From positions 310,001 to 374,000 of the forward strand of contig OY756150.1 of the NCBI GenBank assembly GCA_963576785.1: a stretch of DNA of 64,000 nucleotides. Direction: 5' to 3'. The stretch comes from Chlorophyllum brunneum (lineage: Eukaryota > Basidiomycota > Agaricomycetes > Agaricales > Agaricaceae). The stretch's first letter is position 1. The number at the start of each line of letters is the position of its first letter. Shown in pieces: positions 46,339 to 57,209 of the stretch. The position numbers were made by a program, and so were the translations under genes. The notes under the pieces were generated by a model, which was not told the origin of the DNA, searched no databases, and saw nothing but the letters and a program-made list of their open reading frames with translations.

Positions 46339-46918
46339 TGTTGAAGTTTCGGACATATTCTAGGAATAGACTATGAAGCCATTATGATAAAAATAGACTG
46401 ATCCGTTACTTTCCAGTAACTTCAATCCATAGTAACTTCCTATGAGTTGCTCTGTATATGATAAGAGTCATAAAGTCAATTGGTACTTAATAGATTATTC
46501 TATATAGTTCCAATGACTGGTATAATATGTTCTGCAGTACTCTGCAGATACTATGCCGTAGTTAGTAGGAGTCATAAGGAATGTTCTATATATTCCTAGT
46601 ATTTTATGTAGTATGACTCATCTATGTTCTTACACATATATAAACCCCATGTAGTAGACCAAATTCTGCATCTTGTTCAATTGAACAACTTCTTCATCAT
46701 TGCTTATCTTCTTGAGTACAACATAAGTCTCGATCTCCTTGACTTTAACCTCTCTATCTCTGACACCAACCACTTCATTAATAATATCTGTCTATCTGAA
46801 TTACCTTTCTACAGGTATCAGATAGAAGCTTATTATCTTGGTGAGTAGACCCTATGTTCTCTCCCACTGCATTCACTGCTACCCCAGCAAACAACTCGTT
46901 ATGGTTATTTCCTCAACA
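46339..46918 (+). repeat. Copia 5' LTR
   Basis: 580 bp with TGTTGA...TCAACA ends. A TATATAAAC box lies near 46640. The reverse complement occurs as a solo LTR at 54926-55458, with some length differences. Confidence 0.9.
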
Positions 46919-46934
46919 GGTTATGGACTCCAGT
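46919..46934 (+). promoter_or_regulatory. Copia-type primer-binding site
   Basis: Directly after the LTR end CAACA comes GGTTATGGACTCC. It resembles the site of Drosophila copia, which pairs with the anticodon region of initiator tRNA-Met (CATAACC on the tRNA) rather than with its 3' end. Confidence 0.5.
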
Positions 46935-47077
46935 AGCCTTACCAATGGTTAAACCATTATCATCTCCTCTAACCAAGATAGGATGATAGGGCTTTACCTG
47001 ACAGAGTTATCCTTGCATTTAATCATTGCTAATATGAGGATTTTCTTCTAGAAAGAAATTCACTTGACAAAGATATT

Positions 47078-47360
47078 ATGTCTACTAATAATATCGTCAC
47101 TAGTTTGCCTAAGCTCAATGGGCCCAAGAACTATGTGTTCTGGTCTAGAAGGCTTCAGGATGCCCTAACTCTCATTTCTGTCACTGGTTCTGACCAGTCC
47201 GGATGGACTGGGACAGATCAGGATCTCTCCCCTAAAAATCCTGCCACTTTAACAGAGGAGGATAGAAGGAGAGATCAACTGAGAGGTCAGGTATTGGCTG
47301 TTATAAATGGTACTTTACCTGATTCCCTACTACTCCATGGACATGATACTCCTGGATTCC
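47078..47360 (+). pseudogene. gag: Copia gag, 5' part
   Basis: ATG 47078 opens a frame with the usual copia Gag start: LPKLNGPKNYVFWSRRLQDA, then QVLAVINGTLPDSLLLHG. It is cut after HGHDTPGF by the LINE at 47361 and resumes at 54157. Confidence 0.88.
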
Positions 47361-47827
47361 TTTTTTTTTTTTTTTTAAATCAACAATTTATATAGTGGTG
47401 CTCGAACGCAGTCCGCGTGTACATACATACAAAGGCAGAACATACAGAATTGTTCAGAGAAGGGAGAGTAAACTACAAGTAAACTAACCCCATGAGACTC
47501 ATTGTCATCTAGCGCGTACACTAGAGAGATGTTTGATACCTACGATGTTCAGCAAAAAGAGAGAAAAGAGAGAAGGAAGGGATTCGGAAAGAGAGAGAGT
47601 GAGAGAGAGAAATTGATAGAAGAGAAACTATCTACTCGCAATCACAAGGGGAAACATCAAATGGTACATAGTGTGTGGGCAGGTATTTGCCCGGGCACCA
47701 TGGGAGAGATGGATTTTGAATGAAAACTATATAAAATAGTAGACGAGCAAGGGAAGGGGAGATAGAGAAATGAATCGGAAATCCATAACTGGGAGAGCAA
47801 AAGAAAAAAGGAGAAGAAAGGAAAAGG

Positions 47828-50800
47828 ATCCTATACAGGTGTAGACCTGAACCTCCTTTGGACTTGATGATGATGTAACAGTGGGATTGAACCAGCATGG
47901 ATACGAGGGCGGTCAGGTTCCGAGGGGAAGCTGAACACAGAGGGGTTGCGATACAAGAAGTTGACGAATGTTTTGATTGTGTCGACACCAAAGTGGTGAT
48001 CAAAGTTGTTGCATCGATACAGGATATGTGACCGCGTTTGCACCATTTGACTGTTGCAGTGGTGGCACGAAAGATTTTCATTAGGAAAGAATCGTAGTTG
48101 ATACTCTCCAATCAGGGCGTGGCATAGGATGGCGCAACAAGCTCTTGCGAAGAGCTGGGGTCAGTATCCGCATTCTCGTATCCATGGACCGGACTTGATG
48201 TGTGACGGTAAGGTGGAGGCCCCATTCGCTCGCACCGGGAGGTGGAGAAAGGAGCTACCGCTGTAAGTTTTGAACCCGAACATGGCCTGCCATGTGTGAA
48301 TGGCACGTTCGGCAGACTTCTTTTGTAGGTAGTCGATCGAGTTTGGTACTCGGTGGTTTCGACCCCGGTTAGGCCAGGCGACCATCTGGATCCAGTCGTG
48401 AGTGGCTTTTTGTATCCCGTACTTGCATTTTGATGGCGTGTGGTAAAAGGAAAGGCGGTGTTGGTCTGACTTGCTGAACCAAGCCAGGAGCACCTTTGAC
48501 GTAAGGATAGACTGTCACTGGCAGGAGTGCGGCGAACAGTCGAGTAGGAGCCGGGAGGCTGCAATGGAGTCAGTGAACACGTGAATGTGTTCAACCTGGT
48601 CGTAGTCAGCAGTAGCGAGCACCTTGGTAATGCCCAGGTACTGTGCTACCAGTTCTGTGTCCATCGACGTAGTTCCTCCGAGTCTCTTCATGATAGAGCT
48701 CCGGCCGTCAAGATGTCGAATGGTGGCTGCCGCCGTGAACTGGCTGGTAAGCGGATTGGGATTGGGGTGGACCAAGCCGTCCGTGCTGATCGTGATAGAT
48801 TTTTTGTCCGTCGTCATGTTCATCGTTACATCATCCCAAAGCATCTTTGAGAGGTGAGGGTTGTCCCGGTTGAATCCTATAAAAGTTACATTAGTAGAGA
48901 AACGGTCAAGTAACCTACGTCCGGGCCAGAGAGATTTAGAAAAGGGACTAAAATGTTCTATATACCGAGTCTCAGGGGTGGGGTGCAAAAAGTCCATCAC
49001 AGCTCCTAATGTCTTCTTCTTCTGAACCTCCGTGAAGTTCCTGATGTGAAGTCGGTGGGGGGAAGAGTGGTATTCTTTGGTTAATCTTGCCAAAGCGTGT
49101 TCATTGTCCAATGTATGAAGCCTTGACGATTGTCATTCGGCCAACTTTCGGAGATGAAGTTTGATGGGCATGAGCCCCGCAAGGGACTCTACACCACCAG
49201 TGGGAGAAGTCCGGAAGGCCCCGGTGATCCAGAGTGCCACCCTTCTTTGCATTTTGTTGAGGACTTCACAAGTTCCCTTGGTGCGGGATCAATCGTGAAA
49301 CCAAAGTTGATATCCATATGTTGCAACCGGTATGACACACGAGCAGTACAATAGCCTCTTGTTGCTGGGGGACAAGCCCCTGACAGAGTTCCCCAGCATC
49401 TTCATTGCTTTGATCATAGAGATCGCTTTGGCAGAGTAGAATTGTATGTGTTCTTTGAAGGTCAACGTCTGATCAAAGTAGAAGCCGAGGTACTGCCAGT
49501 CGGTCTTCAGTTTGAGGGGGTTATGACCCATGAATGGTGGGGATCCCAAGTCAATCGAGGGATTCGAGTCTTGTCTTGCACGTGTAAAGTGAAAGATTTC
49601 AGACTTGCCATGTTCAATTTCAAGGCCAAATTCATTCATGAGCCACTCCATTTCGCGGTACATGTGTTGTAGGATTTCCACGTTCTTTTCCAGAGACGGG
49701 GATTGCGTGATTAGAGTGCTGTCGTCGACGAACGACAGGACATCAAAGTCCCACTTGTCGCGGTGTTCCTCCATACGGATGTCGAAGACGTGTAAGAGGG
49801 GGGCAAGGAATAGAGCGGAGAGAATAGGGCCAAGGGCCGAGCCTTGACCTACTCCTACCGCTGCGTCGTATTCCGGGGAAGTCTTGTTGTTCCACCGGTA
49901 AGTGGTGCAGTGTTCCTTGAGGTAATTGTCAAAGAATGCAGCGACCTGGGGAGAAAATCCTTGTCATCATAAAATTTCGATGAGAAGATCGTGGTTAAGG
50001 GAAGGGAAGAATTGGGCCACGTTGAATGCGAGCACCGACGTTTTCTTCTTCTTCGTCTAAGCTCCCCGTATAATGTGCATCAGGAAGAGACCCACGTCCT
50101 CGGTAGACCATTGGCGGATCACTCCCAATTGGTGCAGATGGAGGACCTTGAATTTCATGGCCTCGAATTGGAGTCGTTTAGCGAGCATTTTCTCGATTAG
50201 CTTGCCAAACGTGTTGAGGAGGACGATTGGTCAGAATGCCTTTGGAGTGGAGTAGTCGGGTTTGTTGGGTTTTGGGATAATCACCGACGTTGACTTTTTG
50301 AAATGGGTAGGCCAGTGCCCGAAGTTCAGACATGCACTACCGATTTTGAGGAGTAGACCAGTGCAAGTTTCATCGGCAACGATCTGTTTGAGATGGGACC
50401 AGGAAATATGGTCGGGACTGGGGGAGGAAGAATTCAAGGTATCCTTGAGTGACTCCATCATCTCAATGAGAGAGAAATCTACCCAAGTCCTATTCTCCAT
50501 TCCGTTCGGGGGGGGAGCTCGTCCAGAACCGCTGCGTTAGTTGGTCTATCACAGGTAGTGTTGTAGTGGAAGTCGAGAGCCGTCCACAGATTGTCTAGTG
50601 TGAGACAAGGTCAGCCATTGTGACGCATGGCTTCCATAGCCAGGAGTGCGTGGTCCTTAACCCATGGCATGAGATCCCACGGGCATTTTCGGTTGACAGA
50701 GATTTCTTGTATCTTTTTGTCGAAGTATGCTCTTTTCTTCCTCCTCGTAGTTTTGTGAAAAGCGTTCCATTTGCGCTTGTTCTTGCGGTCCGTGCAGTGC

Positions 50801-51878
50801 ATAGCGAGTGCGGTCGAGCACTCCTCGGTCCACCAGGTCTTGGATCTAGTGGTGACCTTGGTCTTCTTCGCATTTTGAGTCCAGGATCTGTCAAACAAAC
50901 CTCCCAATTTGGCAACAGCTCTCTCCAGCTCGTCTGCGTCATTCATCGGCCAGTTCTTGTTCTTGATTCCTTCTATGATATCCGTCAGAAATCTGGTTTC
51001 CTCTTCCAAGTCTTTGGGGATGGTCAGTCTTTCGACAACGACATCCATCTGCGGAATAGGCAACCTGATTACCAGAGGGGCATGGTCTGAGTTATACCGA
51101 TCACTGTCCTGGATAGCGTGGGAGGGAATGTGTGGAAGCATTCCCGAAACGAAGATTAGGTCGATGACCGTGTCTGGTAGGTTGGGGTCCAAGGCATATC
51201 GAGTCAGCTTGGCCTTAGATGGAGTTGTCCTCACAAGATTGAGGGCTTTGGTGACCATAAGGAGCCGGTCCGCACTCGCCGGATGTTGATCCATTGAAGG
51301 GTCCCGGAACTCCGATCTGATGTTGATGTCTCCTCCCAAAAGAAGAAAGGGCGGGAGGTCAAAGAGTCGCTCCTCAAGGAATTGGAGTGCAGTGTTACAG
51401 CTGTCGTTATAGATGTTTAACAGCAGTAGTTCTTCTCCTCCCACGTATAGAGATATACACAGGAGGTCTCGATGGTCGATTACGTCTCTTCGGATGGAGG
51501 GTCAGAGTTGTTTCAGCCTTTTATGAGCAAAGGCAAGGACTTGCGGAGTGGTACAGTATTCCATGTTGACCGTATGTTGAGGGTATTGTCGGCATCCCAC
51601 TTGAAGGACTTCTTCGGCGATAAATGGATAAGAAAGGAGCGTCCAATCCGGGTGAACTGGCCTCCTACGAGGGGCGATCTGTCGTTAGAGACAGATGAGG
51701 GGATGTCTTGGAGGTATCTCCAAGAGGGTTCTTGTATGAGGAGGAGGTTGACATCACCTCTACACGCGAGAACTGTCTCCATCACTCCATACAATCTTCC
51801 TATGTTGTGAGAGCAGACCTTCAACTCACTCAGGAGTGAGCGAGGAGGCCTGTCTTGCTCGTCGGGGATGTTATTCAT
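47828..51878 (-). pseudogene. LINE copy 1 ORF2: endonuclease, reverse transcriptase, RNase H
   Basis: Starts at ATG 51878. Endonuclease blocks (residue order): LLLIQEPSWRY, then LLGGDINIRSEF, TVIDLIFVSG and NSDHAPLVIRL, which are the EEP-type catalytic signatures. RT blocks: SSPSPDHISWSHL, IIPKPNKPDYS, GVGQGSALGPILSALFLAPL and the catalytic FVDDSTLI. RNase H follows: STDGLVHPNPNP, MDTELVAQYLG and FTDSIAAS. The C terminus has CHHCNSQMVQ...H...C. At least two frameshifts separate the endonuclease part from the RT part, and several TGA/TAG codons interrupt the RT frame. It cannot encode a full product. Confidence 0.88.
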
Positions 51879-54072
51879 TGAGGGAGGGTAGTCTGGCTTT
51901 GACTAGCCCGGGATGGTGAGGAGGTGGGTGATGGAACTCCTTTGTTTGCTCGTAGTTCGAGTGCTTTGTTTGCATGCCAGTCATGGTCAAATCACTTTTT
52001 CCAAAACTGACATTTTCGGTCGGTAGCGAGGTGGTCCTTGCCACAGTTGGAGCACGTCGCCTTGTGGGGGCATGGTTCTCCGGAGGGGTAGCTGCAATAG
52101 GCGGAGTGGCCTTATCATTGCTCTTGCAACAGTGGGCGAATGATCGGTGGTTGGCAGTGGAGTGTGGCCCTTTGCAGTGTGCACAAGTAAAAAGCCTCGC
52201 TCGGCAGCAAACTAGAGGGTGGCCCCAATGGCAACATTTGCCGCAGAATGGTACTCCCGGGTTTGCAGTCACCTTCCTGATGCAGAAGAGCCCTCCGTAG
52301 ATGTTGAGGAACTTGTCCTCGATTTTTGCCAAGTTGGACCCTGCCTTCGAATCCCAGATTTCAAACCACACCGTACAGGTGTCCGAATGTTTTGAATTTC
52401 GTCAAACACGGGGCTGCGACACAAATTGGATGGCATCGGAGTGGATCGAACTCCGGACGCTGGAGACCACATTGGCCTCGGTGAGGATCTGTCCTCGGGG
52501 GGTGATGTAACTTACATCCATGACTTTCACGAATGATTTGGACTTGGGGAGGGTAGCATCACCCGTAGTGATCCCTCCAAACTTATCTTTGAGCCACGCT
52601 TTGACTACGTCGAGCTCCGTGGGGGTTAAGACCTCCGAGGTGTGGACCATAAGGCCCAGCTTACCCTGCGAGGTGGTAATAACCCTCGTCTTGGACTTCT
52701 CCGTGATTAGGCATGCATTGAGAGAGTCGATGATGGCCCCGAAATTGGTGATGGTAGGACCGGTGAGAAGGGGAATGATCACCTGCTTTTGCGAGGGACT
52801 ATTGAGGGTAGAACGAATAGTGCCAGCCTTTTTTTCCGGCTTCTTATTCGCAGGGGAGGCGGAGGGTGAGTAGGCGGCGTCATACATTGCCACAATCTTC
52901 TCATTGGAAAGTTCAGGGAATTTGCTAGCAAACTCTAAGAGTTTGAGTGGATCCCGAGCATTGGTGGAGGGGGCGGCATTGGAGGGGGCTTTCTTCGCTG
53001 CCATCGTAGCATAGGAGGATTTTGCTCCTTCCTGGGGGTTGGTTCCCTTACTGTTAGGCATGGGAGCCGGAGTTTTGATGGCCTTGGCAGGCACGGTGGC
53101 AGGGGCGGCCGTGGTAGGCGCAATGGGAGTTGTCCTCTTCGGCCCGGGGTTTCCTGTAGCTGGAGTTTTTGGTTTCCTGGCTCGCTTCCTCTTTCCGTGA
53201 GCCACAGTCTTGAACTCCACCTCGGAGATCATTTGAACGTCATCATCGGAGATACCCAAATGAGTGACATCATTGCTACCAGTGATACCCAGAGTGACAA
53301 TGTGTTCGATGACCTCCATGCAGACATCGTCAGGATTACGTGTGGGGCTTTTGGAGGCCATACAGGGGGGGTGTGCAATGTCCAGCTGAGGGGATCCCTC
53401 AGCGTGGACAGCGTACTTACCAAAGGTTTTCCCCAACCATCCTTAGAGATCGTTCTTTCCTTCATCGACTATTACCTTAAGCTATCCCATTTTCCTTAAG
53501 GTCTCTGTCAATTCCGTGAAGGCTTGCCCGAACACCAGTCCTTCGTTGCCGCTCATGTTGAAGGTGCTGCAGGCTTTCACCCATTCCGAGATCTTACCAA
53601 CCTCTTTCACAGCATCCTCGTAAAATTCTTCAGGCCCTTCTCCCTGGCCCTCCTTGTCTTCGTCTTCGTCTTCTTCAACTTGGACTTTCTTTTTGGGCGT
53701 GAGTTTTTCTTCGACCTGCTCTGCCCAGTTCTCTCCCGAGTAGTAATGGTCTCCACTGGCTCTTGTCCATTTGGAGACATGGTGGCTGGTGCGGTCGCCT
53801 TCACCTTGGAGGGGGTTTGAGGTGACCAAAGTGGGTGTGGTCGGCCTACTGCTTTGGACCGATAGGGGGATGGTATTACTGTAGGCTTGGTCCATGGGTA
53901 CGAACGGCCTAGTTGTAGTTGGCGTCCTAGGGAACAGGATGCCGGGGGCTGGCAGGGCCAGAGGGGCTGCAAAGATGGAGGGGATTGGAACACATGTTGT
54001 GTTCCCGAAGAGTTCCCCATCACCGTCGGGCATGGGCTCTCTTGGAGAGAGATTCGAACGTAGCGCAGGCAT
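51871..54072 (-). pseudogene. LINE copy 1 ORF1 (RNA-binding, zinc knuckles)
   Basis: One minus frame from ATG 54072 to TAA 51871, about 730 codons, with internal stops at 53482, about 53440 and 52402. The N-terminal part is Pro/Thr-rich and contains acidic EDEDEDKEG; a Pro/Ala/Lys-rich middle follows. The C-terminal part has Gag-like knuckles (CGKCCHWGH...C, CAHCKGPH...H...C). The stop overlaps the ORF2 start as ATGAATAA. Confidence 0.85.
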
Positions 54073-54156
54073 TGTGTATCCTAGTACTGTAGACTAATAC
54101 CGTGTAATCGACTTTTGTGAAATCGATGGTGGTGGTACGAGTCAAAGAAGGGATTG

Positions 54157-54925
54157 ACTCCTGGATTTCTTTGGAGTGACTTGAAAACCTGCTTTGGGAC
54201 ATCTTCTCCTGCTGCAGTATATTCAATCCTGCAAAGAATGCTGCGAAAGCACATCTCTGGGAATCAAGATCCAGCAATGGATCTAGCTGAATTGAGAATG
54301 ATGGCTTTTCAATTAGAAATAGCTAAAGTAAAGTTACCAGAAGTTCTTGGCACAATAATTGCTTTGAACGCATTACTACCCAATTGGAATGCAGTGGCAC
54401 AAACAACATTAGCAAATAATAATGATGTTGTAGTTTAGTAAGCTATAAATGCTGAGTGGTCAAGATGTGAAGGATCCAGGCCCTCCATGTCTAACCAACA
54501 AACATCCTATACTGCTACTGCCAACTACCAGAATTGCCCTCAGGGCAATTTCCCTAGGACTTATCCTAGACCACCCTGGAACTACTTCCATCCTGGAGGT
54601 GATACCAGGGCCTAGCTTGTGAGAGAACCTTACCACCCTGTCAATCCAAGTGGGCAGCCCTCTCAGCCTTCTCCACCTACTCCTACCTGGATTAATGTCC
54701 AGAAAAAGAAGAAGCCCAAGAAGGGCAGAGGTAAACCACAGGCCATATGGTGGGCTTTGCCACTGCTACAGAACCAGCAGTCCATCTCTTCACTAGTTTG
54801 GGGATGACCCCCTTTGACCTGATAAGGCACATGGATGTGCCTCGACCTGCTCCTGCTCCTGCTCCACCAACCACTCATGTCTTAGTGAGTGAGAGACCAA
54901 AACCTGTGACTTGGGTTAATCCCGA
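54157..54925 (+). pseudogene. gag: Copia gag, continuation after the LINE
   Basis: Resumes the interrupted frame with TPGFLWSDLKTCFG, AVYSILQRMLRKH, LAELRMMAFQLEIAKVKLPE and ALNALLPNWNAV, a UBN2-like Gag core. After several stops come a Tyr/Pro-rich part and a second block with TWINVQKKKKPKKG. The segment ends at WVNP, where the inverted solo LTR is inserted. Confidence 0.8.
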
Positions 54926-55458
54926 TGTTGAGGAAATGACTATAACAAGTTGTTTGCTAGGGTAGCAGTAAACACAGTGGGAGAGAATATAAGCTTCTAT
55001 CTGATACCTGTAGAAAGGTAATTCAGATAGACAGATATTATTAATGAAGTGATTGGTGTCAGAGGTAGAGAGGTTAAAGTCAAGAAGATCGAGATCTATG
55101 TTGTACTCAAGAAGATAAGTGATAATGAAGAAGTTGTTTGATTGAACAAGATGCAGAACTTGGTCTGCTACATGGGGTTTATATACATATAAGAACATAG
55201 ATGAGTCATACTACATAAAATACTAGGAATACATAGAACATTCCTTATAACTCCTACTAACTGCAGTGTAGTACCTGCAGAGTACTGCAGAACATATTAT
55301 ACCAGTCATTGGAACTATGTAGAATAATCTATTAAGTACTAATTGACTTTATGACTCTTATCATATACAAAGCAACTCATAGGAAGTTACTATGGATTGA
55401 AGTTACTGGAAAGTAATGGATCATAGTCTATTTCTAGAATATGTCCAAAACTTCAACA
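54926..55458 (-). repeat. Solo copia LTR in inverted orientation
   Basis: 533 bp, reverse complement of the copia 5' LTR with a deletion of about 25 bases, the same TGTTGA/TCAACA ends, and flanks CCCGA (54921-54925) and CCCAA (55459-55463 region). These fit a 5-bp target duplication with one substitution. It interrupts the copia polyprotein between WVNP and KKVQ. Confidence 0.85.
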
Positions 55459-57209
55459 CCCAAGAAGGTCCAGTAGGTGCACCAAAATGCTCATGCTGAG
55501 CTTGAAAGAAAGGTGCATGCTGAAGTACAAAACTTATGTTTTACTGCCTTACTTGAGAACTCACTGTGGATTTAACAGGTGATCACCTGGTGTGACTGCA
55601 TCACTGGTCCTTTGCTTATGCAAATGGCAAAGAAATGTGCCCTTGATCATTATGATCAGAGGATACACCAGGTTTCTCATCCCCATACCCAACAAGGACA
55701 ATCAGTGACACCTTCTGGTACACCTTCTGTTCCTTCTGGTCACCCCCCAGGTTGTACCTGAGAGGGACACATGAGGGTGAGTAAATAGTTCTTGAAGCAT
55801 AATAACCCCAATATTAATGCAACTCGTGTCCACTTTAACTTTCTATTACCCATTGGTTTGCTATATTCCTTAATAGTTTCACCCAAATTTGGGACAAAAA
55901 TCAATTTGGGATTGCACCATGTGGTAAAGATCCCAAGCATGGACTCCATTGCCTGGGGCAATTCTCTTGAACCTGGAGAAGTTTGGCCATACTACCTTTT
56001 TTCTCTGGAGGAAATAGTAGCTCTAGCTATCAGGACCTATGATGAGGAATTCCCTCCTCTTCCTTAGCCCTCTCCACCTATGGAGCCCTTTCAAAGTAAG
56101 AAACATTCTCTTACTTTGAAAGTCAAGATCACTTATAGGTGACCTGCCACACTTACATTGTTGGTAGATGAAGCCTTCAAGTAGCTTGAAGGGGAGAAAG
56201 AGGTCAACAACCTCATAGCACTGGCTCAAGATATTGCCTACAACATCTGTAACCCTAGAAATCCTGCAAATGCTGCTGGACCCCTTCCAAAGTCCCCAAA
56301 GTCCAAACCTTTTGCTTCAGCACCTCAATCTGAGGTGTCTCTCAGACTTTCATTGACCAACTATGGAAGTGACTTCAAGAAGAAGGAAGAAGCTGGGTAT
56401 GTGATCAATTCAATCTCAGATACTCTTACTAACCCTGATACACAGTTCTGTCACCAACATACTGACTGGCCATCTTCGCAAGAAGAAGGGCAAGGGCAAG
56501 GGGAAGGGATGTTGGGGACCAGGCATGTAGATACACAATTGGGATCCTTAGGATCCCATAATAATGTTGTTACATACAGAACAATGAATGAGAAGTGTTT
56601 TAACACTTCTCAATTTTCTTGCTTCTCTACACACATGCCTGATCAGTATTTAAGAGTACCGAATCAAATAAGATCTTGATTGCTAAGCAATAATCAAATT
56701 ATAATACCACTAGAAGAATATAGTGATGTATGGTTATTAGACTCAGGGGTATCATATCATTATACCCCTTATGCAAAAGACTTTATTAACTTCAAAGAAC
56801 TTGAAGTTTTGATCCTGATTAAAACTGTAGGAGCACAAGGTCCCTACCTTAATGTGGTTGGTCTTGGTGCAGTTATGCTTAAGCATAGAGTCTATAACAG
56901 GAAAACTGATAGTATTCAACTAATGCAGATATTAATATATCCAGTCTTCCTTCTGAAAGGAACCTCTGAACAACTAATGTCAGTGGGACAGTTTTGCCAT
57001 CTTGGCATAACTGTTAGAACAGATGCCAACAAATCAGTAGTTGTTGACAGTGAAGGAAATACTATTCTTCAAGCATATCCTTCAACAAATCATAATACTA
57101 CTTTACATTTTGTTAATACCAAAATTGTACATTTGGAGCATGCAGCTATGACTGCTGATCCAATCATTGGCTACAAAGTTGTATATGTGAGATTAGGACA
57201 TCCCTCTAA
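55459..57209 (+). pseudogene. Copia polyprotein, unassigned segment and aspartic protease
   Basis: A single + frame with scattered TAG/TAA/TGA stops. 55459-56680 carries a protein-like segment without a domain I recognise (FNFLLPIGLLYSLIVSPKFG, EEIVALAIRTYDEEFP, VNNLIALAQDIAYNI). The copia protease begins at about 56690 (YSDVWLLDSGVSYHYTPYAK, with DSG). The pre-integrase region ends at VRLGHPS, where LINE copy 2 is inserted. Confidence 0.8.

Larger units (their letters stand above)
47361..54156 (-). mobile_element. Non-LTR retrotransposon (LINE) copy 1, near full length
   Basis: 6.8-kb element on the minus strand. Its poly(A) tail appears as a run of 16 T at 47361-47376. The target duplication ACTCCTGGATT (47348-47358 and 54157-54167) splits the copia Gag codons for TPGF. 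ORF1 carries zinc knuckles. ORF2 has an endonuclease, reverse transcriptase, RNase H and a C-terminal CCHC-like motif, the layout of Tad/I-type elements. All ORFs contain stops or frameshifts. Confidence 0.93.

Noticed and set aside
46624..46848. 74-codon frame repeated in inverted form at 54875-55198
   Set aside because: Lies entirely inside the copia LTR; the similarity of the two frames reflects the LTR repeat, not a gene.
47502..47723. Lys/Glu-rich short frames near the LINE 3' ends (also 59316-59501 and 60856-61089)
   Set aside because: They are the antisense of the LINE 3' untranslated region and recur only because the element recurs.
49442..49847. Recurrent + frames of 76 and 80 codons repeated at 62755-63160
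   Set aside because: Antisense shadows of the LINE reverse transcriptase; identical because the copies are identical there.
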